A stretch of 39,533 nucleotides of DNA from NCBI GenBank assembly GCA_035260545.1, contig DATFUZ010000090.1, positions 1-39,533 on the forward strand, written 5' to 3'. Within the stretch, counting starts at the first letter, position 1. Each line of letters opens with the position of its first letter. The stretch is from DATDDB01 sp035260545. Lineage in GTDB: Bacteria; Pseudomonadota; Gammaproteobacteria; Burkholderiales; Gallionellaceae. The notes beneath the pieces were generated by a model, which was given only the letters and a program-made list of their open reading frames with translations, did no database searches and had not been told where the DNA came from. The translations under genes were made by a program, and so were the position numbers. Below, piece by piece: positions 10,545 through 17,392 of this stretch.

Positions 10545-11231
10545 ATGAACGCGTTGTCCCTCCCTGAATTGCTGGTGCTGGTCGTCAGGCGCGATCTCGT
10601 TCTGGCGATGCGCCGTCGGGCGGATGTGCTGACGACGCTGGTATTCTTCGTCATGGTGGTGAGCCTGTTCCCGCTGGGGGTGGGCAAGGGCGAACTGACC
10701 CTGCTGCACCGTATTGCGCCCGGCGTGGTCTGGGTGGCGGCCTTGCTGGCCTCCATGCTGTCGCTGGGACGCATGTTCTCGGCGGACTACCTGGATGGCA
10801 CGCTGGAGCAGATCCTGCTGGCGCCGCAGTCGCTGTCGGTGCTGGTGCTGGGCAAGATTGTCGCGCACTGGATGGTTTCCGGCCTGCCGCTGGTGCTGAT
10901 GGCGCCGGTGCTGGGCCTGCAGTTCGGGCTGCCGGCCGATCAGCTGGGCGTGCTGATGCTGGCTCTGCTGCTGGGCACCCCGGTGCTCAGCATGATAGGC
11001 GCGGTGGGCGCCGCGCTCACCCTGGGGCTGCGCGGCGGCGGGGTGCTGGTGTCGCTGCTGGTGCTGCCACTGTGCATACCGGTGCTGGTGTTTGGCTCCG
11101 GCGCGGTGGCGCAGGTGGCCGGTGGCGTGACCTATGCGGCGCACCTGGAATTGCTGTGCGCACTGCTGGTGGCAGCGGCGGTATCAACGCCATGGGTAAC
11201 GGCCCAGGCATTGCGGATTTCCATGGAATAG
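10545..11231 (+). CDS. ccmB: Heme exporter membrane protein CcmB
   Basis: CcmB is the membrane partner of CcmA. The 228-residue product starts MNALSLPELLVLVVRRDLVLAMRRR, a typical CcmB N-terminus, and has about six hydrophobic segments (for example TTLVFFVMVVSLFPLGVG and the long Leu/Ala/Gly segments after residue 110). The segment FSADYLDGTLEQILLAPQSL is the conserved cytoplasmic loop. ATG 10545 follows GAAGGGCGGGCG; an upstream in-frame start at 10503 would overlap ccmA and is not needed. Confidence 0.95.
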   Translation: MNALSLPELLVLVVRRDLVLAMRRRADVLTTLVFFVMVVSLFPLGVGKGELTLLHRIAPGVVWVAALLASMLSLGRMFSADYLDGTLEQILLAPQSLSVLVLGKIVAHWMVSGLPLVLMAPVLGLQFGLPADQLGVLMLALLLGTPVLSMIGAVGAALTLGLRGGGVLVSLLVLPLCIPVLVFGSGAVAQVAGGVTYAAHLELLCALLVAAAVSTPWVTAQALRISME

Positions 11232-11275
11232 CTTCACGGAAATGGTTGAGGGGATGCAGTTTGGGGAGTAACAGC

Positions 11276-12013
11276 TTGGCAATCAACTGGTTCAAGTATT
11301 CGGCGCCCAGCACTTTCTATGCGCTGGCGGGTAAGCTGGCGCCGTGGTTCGCAGGCCTGTCGGCCATCCTGTTCATGATCGGCCTCTACATGGGCCTGGT
11401 CGCTGCGCCCACCGACGTCCAGCAGGGCGAGGCGTACCGCATCATCTACATCCACGTTCCTACCTCCATCCTGTCCATGTTCATCTACCTGCTGATGGCG
11501 GGATATGCCGCGCTGGGGCTGATTTTCAACACCCGCCTGTCCGCAATGATGGCCGGCGCCCTCGCGCCGACCGGCGCCCTGTTCTCCTTAATCGCCTTGT
11601 GGACCGGCGCCTTCTGGGGGCGGCCGGAGTGGGGCACCTATTGGGTATGGGACGCGCGCCTGACCTCGGAACTGATCCTGTTCTTCCTCTACCTGGGCTT
11701 CATTGCCCTGCATGCCTCGATAGACGATCCGCGCCGCGCCGACAGGGCCGCCGCGCTGCTCGCCATCGTCGGCTCGGTGAACGTGCCCATCATCTACTTC
11801 TCCGTGTACTGGTGGAACACGCTGCACCAGATCCCGACCTTCCAGGTCAGCGGCGCGAAGATCGACCCGACCATGGAGCATGCGCTGCTCGTGATGATGT
11901 TCGCCTGCTGGTTCTATGCCATTGCCATGACCTTCTGGCGCGTGCGCAGCATCATCCTGGAGCGCGAGCGGAATACGCAATGGGTGCGTGAACTGCCGGA
12001 GGCGCGGTCATGA
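11276..12013 (+). CDS. ccmC: Heme-handling membrane protein CcmC (TTG start)
   Basis: CcmC presents heme to CcmE at the periplasmic face. No ATG is available near the N-terminus. I place the start at TTG 11276, with GGGGAG 7 bases upstream, giving 245 residues, the length of E. coli CcmC. With this start the functional residues fall on the same numbers as in E. coli: His60 (IYIHVPTS), the WWD-type motif beginning at Trp119 (WGTYWVWD) and His184 (NTLHQIP), which are the heme ligands and heme-edge motif. Six membrane segments are visible. Spacing to ccmB is 44 bases and to ccmD 97 bases, the two longest gaps in the operon. Confidence 0.95.
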   Translation: MAINWFKYSAPSTFYALAGKLAPWFAGLSAILFMIGLYMGLVAAPTDVQQGEAYRIIYIHVPTSILSMFIYLLMAGYAALGLIFNTRLSAMMAGALAPTGALFSLIALWTGAFWGRPEWGTYWVWDARLTSELILFFLYLGFIALHASIDDPRRADRAAALLAIVGSVNVPIIYFSVYWWNTLHQIPTFQVSGAKIDPTMEHALLVMMFACWFYAIAMTFWRVRSIILERERNTQWVRELPEARS

Positions 12014-12110
12014 CGCGGTGCGCGCAAGCGGCTGGTGCGGGAATGGCCGCGTCGCACCCCGGCTGCCGGTCTTGCGGTGAATTCGCAAACAGAATCAAGA
12101 GGTGCGTGAA

Positions 12111-12278
12111 ATGACTTTGCATGAATTCTTTTACATGGGCGGCAAGGGCTTCTACGTCTGGGGCGCCTACGGCATGGCCCTGCTGGTGTTCGTTGTCGAG
12201 GTCGCGCTGGTGCGCAACAGAAGAACGCAGGCGCTGAAACAAGTGCGCTTGCTGCGCGACGCGGAAGGAGAAGAGTAA
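12111..12278 (+). CDS. ccmD: Heme exporter small subunit CcmD
   Basis: A 55-residue protein with one membrane helix (AYGMALLVFVVEVALV) followed by a basic cytoplasmic tail (RNRRTQALKQVRLLRD). The N-terminal part HEFFYMGGKGFYVWGAYG carries the conserved aromatic face of CcmD. CcmD bridges CcmC to CcmAB and is needed to release holo-CcmE. The stop TAA is separated from the ccmE ATG by a single base. An AAGAGG lies upstream of the start. Position between ccmC and ccmE and the size make the assignment secure despite the short length. Confidence 0.92.
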   Translation: MTLHEFFYMGGKGFYVWGAYGMALLVFVVEVALVRNRRTQALKQVRLLRDAEGEE

Positions 12279-12279
12279 A

Positions 12280-12756
12280 ATGACGCCACGCCAGAAAAAA
12301 GTTTCCATCTTCGTCGGGATCGTCGTCGTGGCGGCCGGGCTTGTGGCCTGGCTGGTGGTGAAGGCGCTGAACCAGAACGGCGGCATCAACTTCGCCTACA
12401 CACCCAGCGAAGTGTTCGATAAAAAGGCGCCGCTGGGCCGCAGCTTCCGCATCGGCGGACTGGTGACCGACCACAGCCTCAAGCGCGACAAGGGTGGATT
12501 GACCGTGCACTTCCAGTTGACGGACACGGTGCGCAGCATTCCGGTGGTGTTCACCGGGCCGCTGCCTGACCTGTTTAAAGAAGGCAAGGGTGCGGTAGTG
12601 GATGGGACTCTGGAATCGGATGGCGTATTCCACGCCACCGAGGTGCTGGCGAAGCATAACGAGGTATACCAGGCCCCGGAAGTCAAGGACTCGCTAAAGC
12701 GCGCGCAGGCCGAAAAAGCCGCTGCCGCCACCGCGATAACGTCGTCGGCAAAATAG
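12280..12756 (+). CDS. ccmE: Cytochrome c-type heme chaperone CcmE
   Basis: CcmE binds heme covalently through a histidine and hands it to the CcmFH ligase. The 158-residue product has a short basic N-terminus, one membrane anchor (SIFVGIVVVAAGLVAWLVV), a periplasmic OB-fold domain and the signature VLAKHNEVYQAPEV with heme-binding His126 and Tyr130 (E. coli His130 and Tyr134). The tail after residue 135 is Ala/Lys-rich and flexible, as usual. This is the standard His form, not the Cys variant of some archaeal and sulfate-reducer CcmE proteins. Confidence 0.96.
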   Translation: MTPRQKKVSIFVGIVVVAAGLVAWLVVKALNQNGGINFAYTPSEVFDKKAPLGRSFRIGGLVTDHSLKRDKGGLTVHFQLTDTVRSIPVVFTGPLPDLFKEGKGAVVDGTLESDGVFHATEVLAKHNEVYQAPEVKDSLKRAQAEKAAAATAITSSAK

Positions 12757-12775
12757 AACAGGAGACACAGATACC

Positions 12776-14794
12776 ATGATTCCGGAACTCGGCCATTTTT
12801 CCCTGATCATCGCCCTCGCGCTCGCAATCACGCAAGGCGTGCTGCCCATCTGGGGCGCGACCCAAGGCAATCGCGTGCTCATGGGCCTGGCGCGCCCCGT
12901 CGCGGTGGGGCAATTCCTGTTCGTCGGGCTGGCCTTTGCCAGCCTCGCGTATTCCTTCGTCACCAGCGACTTCTCCGTGCAGTACGTCGCGGAGAACTCC
13001 AACTCCCACCTGCCGGTCTATTACCGCTTCGCCGCCCTGTGGGGCGGCCATGAAGGCTCCATTCTGCTGTGGACCATGCTGCTTGCGACCTGGACCCTCG
13101 CCGTGGCGCAATTCAGCAAACACCTGCCGCAGGACATGGTGGCCCGCGTCCTCGGCGTGATGGGCCTGATTTCCGTGGGTTTCCTGACCTTCATGCTGCT
13201 GGTGTCCGACCCATTCCAGCGCCTGCTGCCGGCCCCGGCTGACGGACGCGACCTCAACCCGCTGCTGCAGGATCCCGGCATGGTGATCCATCCGCCCATG
13301 CTGTACATGGGTTATGTGGGCTTCTCTGTCGCGTTCTCGTTCGCACTGTCCGCGCTGATCGGCGGCCAGCTCGACGCCACCTGGGCGCGCTGGTCGCGCC
13401 CCTGGACGACCGTGGCCTGGGTGTTCCTCACCCTGGGCATCGCGCTCGGCAGCGGCTGGGCCTATTACGAAATGGGCTGGGGCGGCTGGTGGTTCTGGGA
13501 TCCGGTGGAAAACGCCTCCTTCATGCCCTGGCTGGCCGGCACTGCGCTGATCCATTCGCTGGCGGTGACGGAAAAGCGCGGCGCCTTCAAGAGCTGGACC
13601 GTGCTGCTCGCCATCGGCGCCTTCTCGCTCAGCCTGCTGGGCACCTTCCTGGTCCGTTCCGGCGTGCTCACCTCGGTGCATGCCTTCGTCACCGACCCGC
13701 GCCGCGGGCTGTTCATCCTCGTCTTCCTGCTGGTCGTCATTGGCCTGTCCCTGGTGTTGTACGCCTGGCGCGCGCCCAAGGTGGGGCTGGGCGGCAGCTT
13801 CGATCTGGTCTCGCGCGAGTCCTTTCTGCTTAGCAATAATGTGCTGCTGTCTGCGGCTGCGGCCACGGTGCTACTGGGCACGCTCTATCCGCTGATCTAC
13901 CAGGCGTGGACACACGGCGCGCGCAAGCTGTCGGTCGGCCCGCCGTATTTCGATGCGGTGTTCATCCCGCTGATGGTTCCCATGATCATCCTGCTGGGCA
14001 TGGGCCCGATCGCGCGCTGGAAACAGATCAGCGTGGGCGAGATCATGCGCCGGGTGCGCTGGCCCGCAGCCATCAGCATCGCGCTCGGCGTGCTGGCGCC
14101 GTTCGCCATGGGCAAATGGACGCCGATGATCGCCCTGGGCCTGACGCTTGCGTTCTGGATCATGACTACGGTCGTGGTTGACCTGCGCCGCCGCATGGTG
14201 CGCGACGGCAAGGTCAAGGGCCAATCCCGCAGCTACTACGGCATGCAGCTTGCGCACTTCGGTGTGGCCGTGTTCATACTCGGCGTCACGCTGGTCAAAG
14301 GCTACGAGACCGAGCGCGACGTGCGTATGAACCCGGAGGACACTGTCGCCGTCGCCGGCTACACCTTCCGCTTCGACGGCGTGCGCCAGGTGCGCGGTCC
14401 CAACTATACCGCGCAGCAGGGCAGGCTGGTCGTCCTCAAGGGCGACAAGACCGTCGCGCAGCTCTATCCCGAGAAGCGCGACTTCGATTCCTCGCCCATG
14501 CCGATGACCGAGGCGGCGATCAACTCCGGCCTGTTCCGGGATCTCTATGTGTCGCTGGGCGACCCCATAGGCGACGGTACCGGCGCCTGGGCCGTGCGCG
14601 TGTACTACAAGCCGTTCGTGGACTGGATCTGGGGCGGCTGCGTGCTGATGGCGCTGGGCGGCATCCTCGCGCTTAGCGACCGGCGCTACCGCATACACAT
14701 CCGCAAGAAGCAGGCTGGCATGGAGTCCCCGGCGGGCAACGCCGTGCCCGCCGGGGACTCGCCCGCCCTTGTTCACAGGAGCAAAGCAGCATGA
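12776..14794 (+). CDS. ccmF: Heme lyase CcmF
   Basis: CcmF is the integral membrane core of the heme ligase, which joins heme from CcmE to the CXXCH motif of apocytochromes. The 672-residue product is the usual length. It contains the WWD motif (Trp238, Trp239, Trp241, Asp242 in GWWFWDPVENASF), conserved SFLVRSG-type sequence (GTFLVRSGVLTSVHAF) and a large periplasmic region near the C-terminus before the last helix (CVLMALGGILALSDRRY). The start ATG follows AGGAGACACAGATACC. The stop overlaps the ccmG start by four bases (ATGA). Confidence 0.97.
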   Translation: MIPELGHFSLIIALALAITQGVLPIWGATQGNRVLMGLARPVAVGQFLFVGLAFASLAYSFVTSDFSVQYVAENSNSHLPVYYRFAALWGGHEGSILLWTMLLATWTLAVAQFSKHLPQDMVARVLGVMGLISVGFLTFMLLVSDPFQRLLPAPADGRDLNPLLQDPGMVIHPPMLYMGYVGFSVAFSFALSALIGGQLDATWARWSRPWTTVAWVFLTLGIALGSGWAYYEMGWGGWWFWDPVENASFMPWLAGTALIHSLAVTEKRGAFKSWTVLLAIGAFSLSLLGTFLVRSGVLTSVHAFVTDPRRGLFILVFLLVVIGLSLVLYAWRAPKVGLGGSFDLVSRESFLLSNNVLLSAAAATVLLGTLYPLIYQAWTHGARKLSVGPPYFDAVFIPLMVPMIILLGMGPIARWKQISVGEIMRRVRWPAAISIALGVLAPFAMGKWTPMIALGLTLAFWIMTTVVVDLRRRMVRDGKVKGQSRSYYGMQLAHFGVAVFILGVTLVKGYETERDVRMNPEDTVAVAGYTFRFDGVRQVRGPNYTAQQGRLVVLKGDKTVAQLYPEKRDFDSSPMPMTEAAINSGLFRDLYVSLGDPIGDGTGAWAVRVYYKPFVDWIWGGCVLMALGGILALSDRRYRIHIRKKQAGMESPAGNAVPAGDSPALVHRSKAA

Positions 14795-15327
14795 TGCGAT
14801 ACATCGTCCCACTGGTTGTATTCCTCGCGCTCGTCGGCTTGCTGTACACGCAGATGGAAAGCGGGATCGATACCCACCTCGTGCCGTCCCCCTTCATCGG
14901 CAAGCCGGCCCCGGCCTTCGCCCTGCCGCAGTTGCTGGAACCGTCGAAGAAATTCACGCCCGCCGACATGAAAGGCAAGGTCTGGCTGTTCAATCTGTGG
15001 GCGTCCTGGTGCGAATCCTGCCGCGACGAGTATCCGCTGCTGCTCGATATTGCCCAGAACCAGCACGTCACCATCGTCGGACTGGACTACAAGGACAAGG
15101 CGGCCGACGCCAAGGCCTGGCTGGCGCAGGCCGGCGATCCCTACGCCCTGAACGTCACCGACGTCGAGGGCCGCATCGCCATCGACTACGGCATTACGGG
15201 TGTCCCTGAGACCTTCGTCATCGACAAGCATGGCGTGATCCGCTACAAGGAGGTCGGCGTGCTGACGCCGGATAACCTCAAGAACAAGATCCTGCCGCTG
15301 GTCGCCAAGCTGGAGCAGGAAACATGA
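14791..15327 (+). CDS. ccmG: Thiol:disulfide interchange protein CcmG (DsbE)
   Basis: CcmG keeps the apocytochrome CXXC cysteines, or the CcmH disulfide, reduced. The 178-residue product has an N-terminal signal anchor (PLVVFLALVGLLYTQ), a thioredoxin fold with active site WCESC (Cys74, Cys77), the acidic residue after it (RDEYPLL) and the cis-proline loop TGVPETF, followed by IDKHGVIRYKEVG. AGGAG lies 10 bases before the ATG. Overlaps of four bases with both ccmF and ccmH indicate coupled translation. Confidence 0.96.
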   Translation: MMRYIVPLVVFLALVGLLYTQMESGIDTHLVPSPFIGKPAPAFALPQLLEPSKKFTPADMKGKVWLFNLWASWCESCRDEYPLLLDIAQNQHVTIVGLDYKDKAADAKAWLAQAGDPYALNVTDVEGRIAIDYGITGVPETFVIDKHGVIRYKEVGVLTPDNLKNKILPLVAKLEQET

Positions 15328-15785
15328 GGAAGCTGGCGCTCGCAGCCCTGCTGCTGTTCATGCCCGCCGCCGTGCTGGCGGAAGAGGCCAAGGATATGGC
15401 CAAGAACCCGGTCATCGAGAAACGCATGATCGCGCTCACCTCCAAGCTGCGCTGCCTCGTGTGCCAGAACGAATCGCTTGCCGCATCCCAAGCAGGCCTG
15501 GCCAAAGATCTGCGTGAGGAAGTGCGCGAGCAGATGATCGCCGGCAAGACCGACAAGCAGATCACCGACTATCTGGTCGCGCGCTACGGCGACTTCGTCC
15601 TCTACGATCCACCGGTCAGAAGCTACACCCTGTTCCTGTGGGGTGGGCCGTTCCTGTTCATGCTGGGCGGGGCCGGCATCCTGGCCTACCAATTGCGCAA
15701 GCGTCGCAAGGCGGTGAGGGCGCCGGAATTGGACGCCGAGGCGCAGCGTCGCGCCGCAGCCTTACTCGAGGGTAAAGAGAAATAA
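15324..15785 (+). CDS. ccmH: Cytochrome c-type biogenesis protein CcmH
   Basis: CcmH reduces the apocytochrome disulfide and works with CcmF. The 153-residue product has a cleavable signal peptide (LALAALLLFMPAAVLA), the family motif LRCLVCQNESLAAS with Cys44 and Cys47, a periplasmic three-helix bundle, and a C-terminal anchor (FLWGGPFLFMLGGAGILAYQL) followed by a basic tail. It is the short CcmH form; the TPR part found fused in E. coli CcmH is the separate gene ccmI here. Confidence 0.95.
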   Translation: MRKLALAALLLFMPAAVLAEEAKDMAKNPVIEKRMIALTSKLRCLVCQNESLAASQAGLAKDLREEVREQMIAGKTDKQITDYLVARYGDFVLYDPPVRSYTLFLWGGPFLFMLGGAGILAYQLRKRRKAVRAPELDAEAQRRAAALLEGKEK

Positions 15786-16993
15786 TGACTGAATTCTGGA
15801 TATTTGGCGCCCTGTTGCTGGCGCTGGCGCTTCTTTTTGTCGTGGTGCCGCTGTGGCGCGGCGCGGCGAGGAACAATGCGGTCGTGCGCGATGCGGCGAA
15901 TTTGGAGATATTCCGCGACCAGGTGGCTGAAATGGATGCTGACCTGGCCAACGGCCTGCTGACCCCCGAATTGTACGAACAGGGCAAGCGCGAACTGCAA
16001 GCGCGCATGGTGGAAGAGGTGCAGTCGCTGGAAGCCAGCGTGCCGGCCGTGCGCAATCCGCTCAAGGTGCTGGCGGTCGCGCTGGTGGTGCTCATTCCCC
16101 TGCTGTCCGTCGGCCTGTACCTCAAAGTGGGCAACCCCGATGCGCTGTCCGGGGACATGCAGGCCATGCTTTCCGGTGATGCGCTCGCCGAACTGCAGCA
16201 GAAGCTGGATGCCAAACCCGAGAATCCCCAAGGCTGGCTGCAGGCGGCGCGTTCCTATTATGCGCTCGGTCAGTATCCCCAGGCCGTCAAGGCCTACGAC
16301 AAGCTGACCCAACTGGTGCCGGACGAGGCCATGCTCTGGACCGAGTACGCCGATGCGGTGGGCATGGCCCAGAACAAGAGCTTGGTCGGCCGGCCCGCCC
16401 AGCTGCTGGACAAGGCGCTGGCCATCGACCCCAATTATGCCAATGCCCTGGCGCTAGCCGGGACGGCGGCGATGGAGCGTGGTGATTATCCCGCCGCGGT
16501 GAAATACTGGCAGAGCCTGTACGACCAGATACCGGACAAGAATTCAGACGCGGCCAAGCAGGTCGGGCAAGGACTGTCCATGGCCAAGGATTTCCTGGCC
16601 AAGACCGGCGGCAAACTTCCAGCCGAGAAGCGGTCGGCTTCTTCCGGCAAGGAGCGCATAACCGGCACGGTGGCCCTGAGCCCCGCAGTCAAGGCCAAGG
16701 CTGACCCGCAAGACACCGTTTACGTACTGGCGCGCGCCGAAAACGGCTCGCCCATGCCGCTTGCCGTGATCAAGAGTTACGTCAAAGACCTGCCTCTGCA
16801 TTTTTCGATGGATGACAGCAATGCGGTCATGCCGCGCGCCAAACTGTCGGATGCCAGCAAGGTGGTGTTGATCGCGCGCGTGTCGAAGAGCGGCGATCCC
16901 ATGCCGCAGACCGGCGATCTGCAAGGCGCCAGCGGGGCCATCAAGCCCGGCGCGCATGGCGTCAAGATCAGCATCAACAGCGTCGTGAAATAA
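15785..16993 (+). CDS. ccmI: Cytochrome c-type biogenesis protein CcmI (CycH), TPR protein
   Basis: CcmI chaperones apocytochrome c to the ligase. The 402-residue product has two N-terminal membrane segments (FGALLLALALLFVVVPLW and LAVALVVLIPLLSVGLYL), with the conserved FRDQVAEMDADLANGLLTPELYEQGKREL loop between them. TPR repeats follow at about 145-270 (GWLQAARSYYALGQYPQAVKAYDK), then a C-terminal periplasmic domain with ITGTVALSPAVKAKADPQDTVYV. The stop of ccmH and the start of ccmI overlap as TAATG. It is the last gene of the operon and a strong terminator lies about 90 bases downstream. Confidence 0.95.
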   Translation: MTEFWIFGALLLALALLFVVVPLWRGAARNNAVVRDAANLEIFRDQVAEMDADLANGLLTPELYEQGKRELQARMVEEVQSLEASVPAVRNPLKVLAVALVVLIPLLSVGLYLKVGNPDALSGDMQAMLSGDALAELQQKLDAKPENPQGWLQAARSYYALGQYPQAVKAYDKLTQLVPDEAMLWTEYADAVGMAQNKSLVGRPAQLLDKALAIDPNYANALALAGTAAMERGDYPAAVKYWQSLYDQIPDKNSDAAKQVGQGLSMAKDFLAKTGGKLPAEKRSASSGKERITGTVALSPAVKAKADPQDTVYVLARAENGSPMPLAVIKSYVKDLPLHFSMDDSNAVMPRAKLSDASKVVLIARVSKSGDPMPQTGDLQGASGAIKPGAHGVKISINSVVK

Positions 16994-17081
16994 GGGCGGG
17001 GGCCGGTTGCCGTCAGCGCGGCCGGCTCGTTCGGATAGCGGCGCGAACCCCGGCCGCAAAGAAGAAAGCGCCGCGAAAATG

Positions 17082-17113
17082 AAAAAAAGCTTGCGTTGCC
17101 GCAAGCTTTTTTT
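17082..17113. terminator. Bidirectional terminator between the ccm operon and tRNA-Asn
   Basis: A perfect 14-bp stem: seven A plus GCTTGCG, loop TTGC, then CGCAAGC plus seven T. It acts in both directions, ending ccmI on the plus strand and tRNA-Asn on the minus strand. Confidence 0.93.
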
Positions 17114-17119
17114 GTGTTT

Positions 17120-17195
17120 TGGCTCCCCGACCTGGACTCGAACCAGGGACCTGCGGATTAACAGTCCGTCGCTCTACCGACTGAGCTATCAGGGA
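17120..17195 (-). tRNA. tRNA-Asn (anticodon GTT)
   Basis: 76 bases on the minus strand with acceptor stem TCCCTGA / TCGGGGA (one T-G pair), anticodon loop CTGTTAA giving GTT, T arm GGTTCGAGTCC, discriminator G and an encoded CCA. It is a single tRNA gene with its own promoter and terminator. Confidence 0.97.
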
Positions 17196-17210
17196 ATTGT
17201 CGAGCGCGCT

Positions 17211-17239
17211 ATAATAGCAACCTTGCCATCAGCGGTCAA
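17211..17239 (-). promoter_or_regulatory. Sigma70 promoter of tRNA-Asn
   Basis: On the minus strand TTGACC (17239-17234), 17 bases, then TATTAT (17216-17211). The predicted start is about 7-9 bases before the mature tRNA 5' end. Confidence 0.8.
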
Positions 17240-17300
17240 TAGCTGATGCTGAGGCGAAGCCTGCGATGTGCGGTCTAGCGCCAATCGCCGATAATCCGAA

Positions 17301-17333
17301 TATAATGACCATTTCGGGAATGCGTGTCCCGAA
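17301..17333 (+). promoter_or_regulatory. -10 box and adjacent dyad upstream of the cyclase-AsmA gene
   Basis: TATAAT at 17301-17306 has no good -35. Seven bases after it comes a perfect 7-bp inverted repeat, TTCGGGA (17313-17319) and TCCCGAA (17327-17333), which covers the predicted start site. A second, smaller dyad GTGGA / TCCAC lies at 17350-17362. The first dyad is placed like an operator; both could also fold in the leader RNA. Confidence 0.5.
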
Positions 17334-17392
17334 TCTCCAAGTTATATCGGTGGAACGTCCACTGATGGCATTCCAGGGTATGCACAAGGCGT

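Noticed and set aside
17007..17246. A 79-codon plus-strand frame over tRNA-Asn
   Set aside because: It consists of the antisense of the tRNA plus the terminator; no ribosome site or protein similarity.
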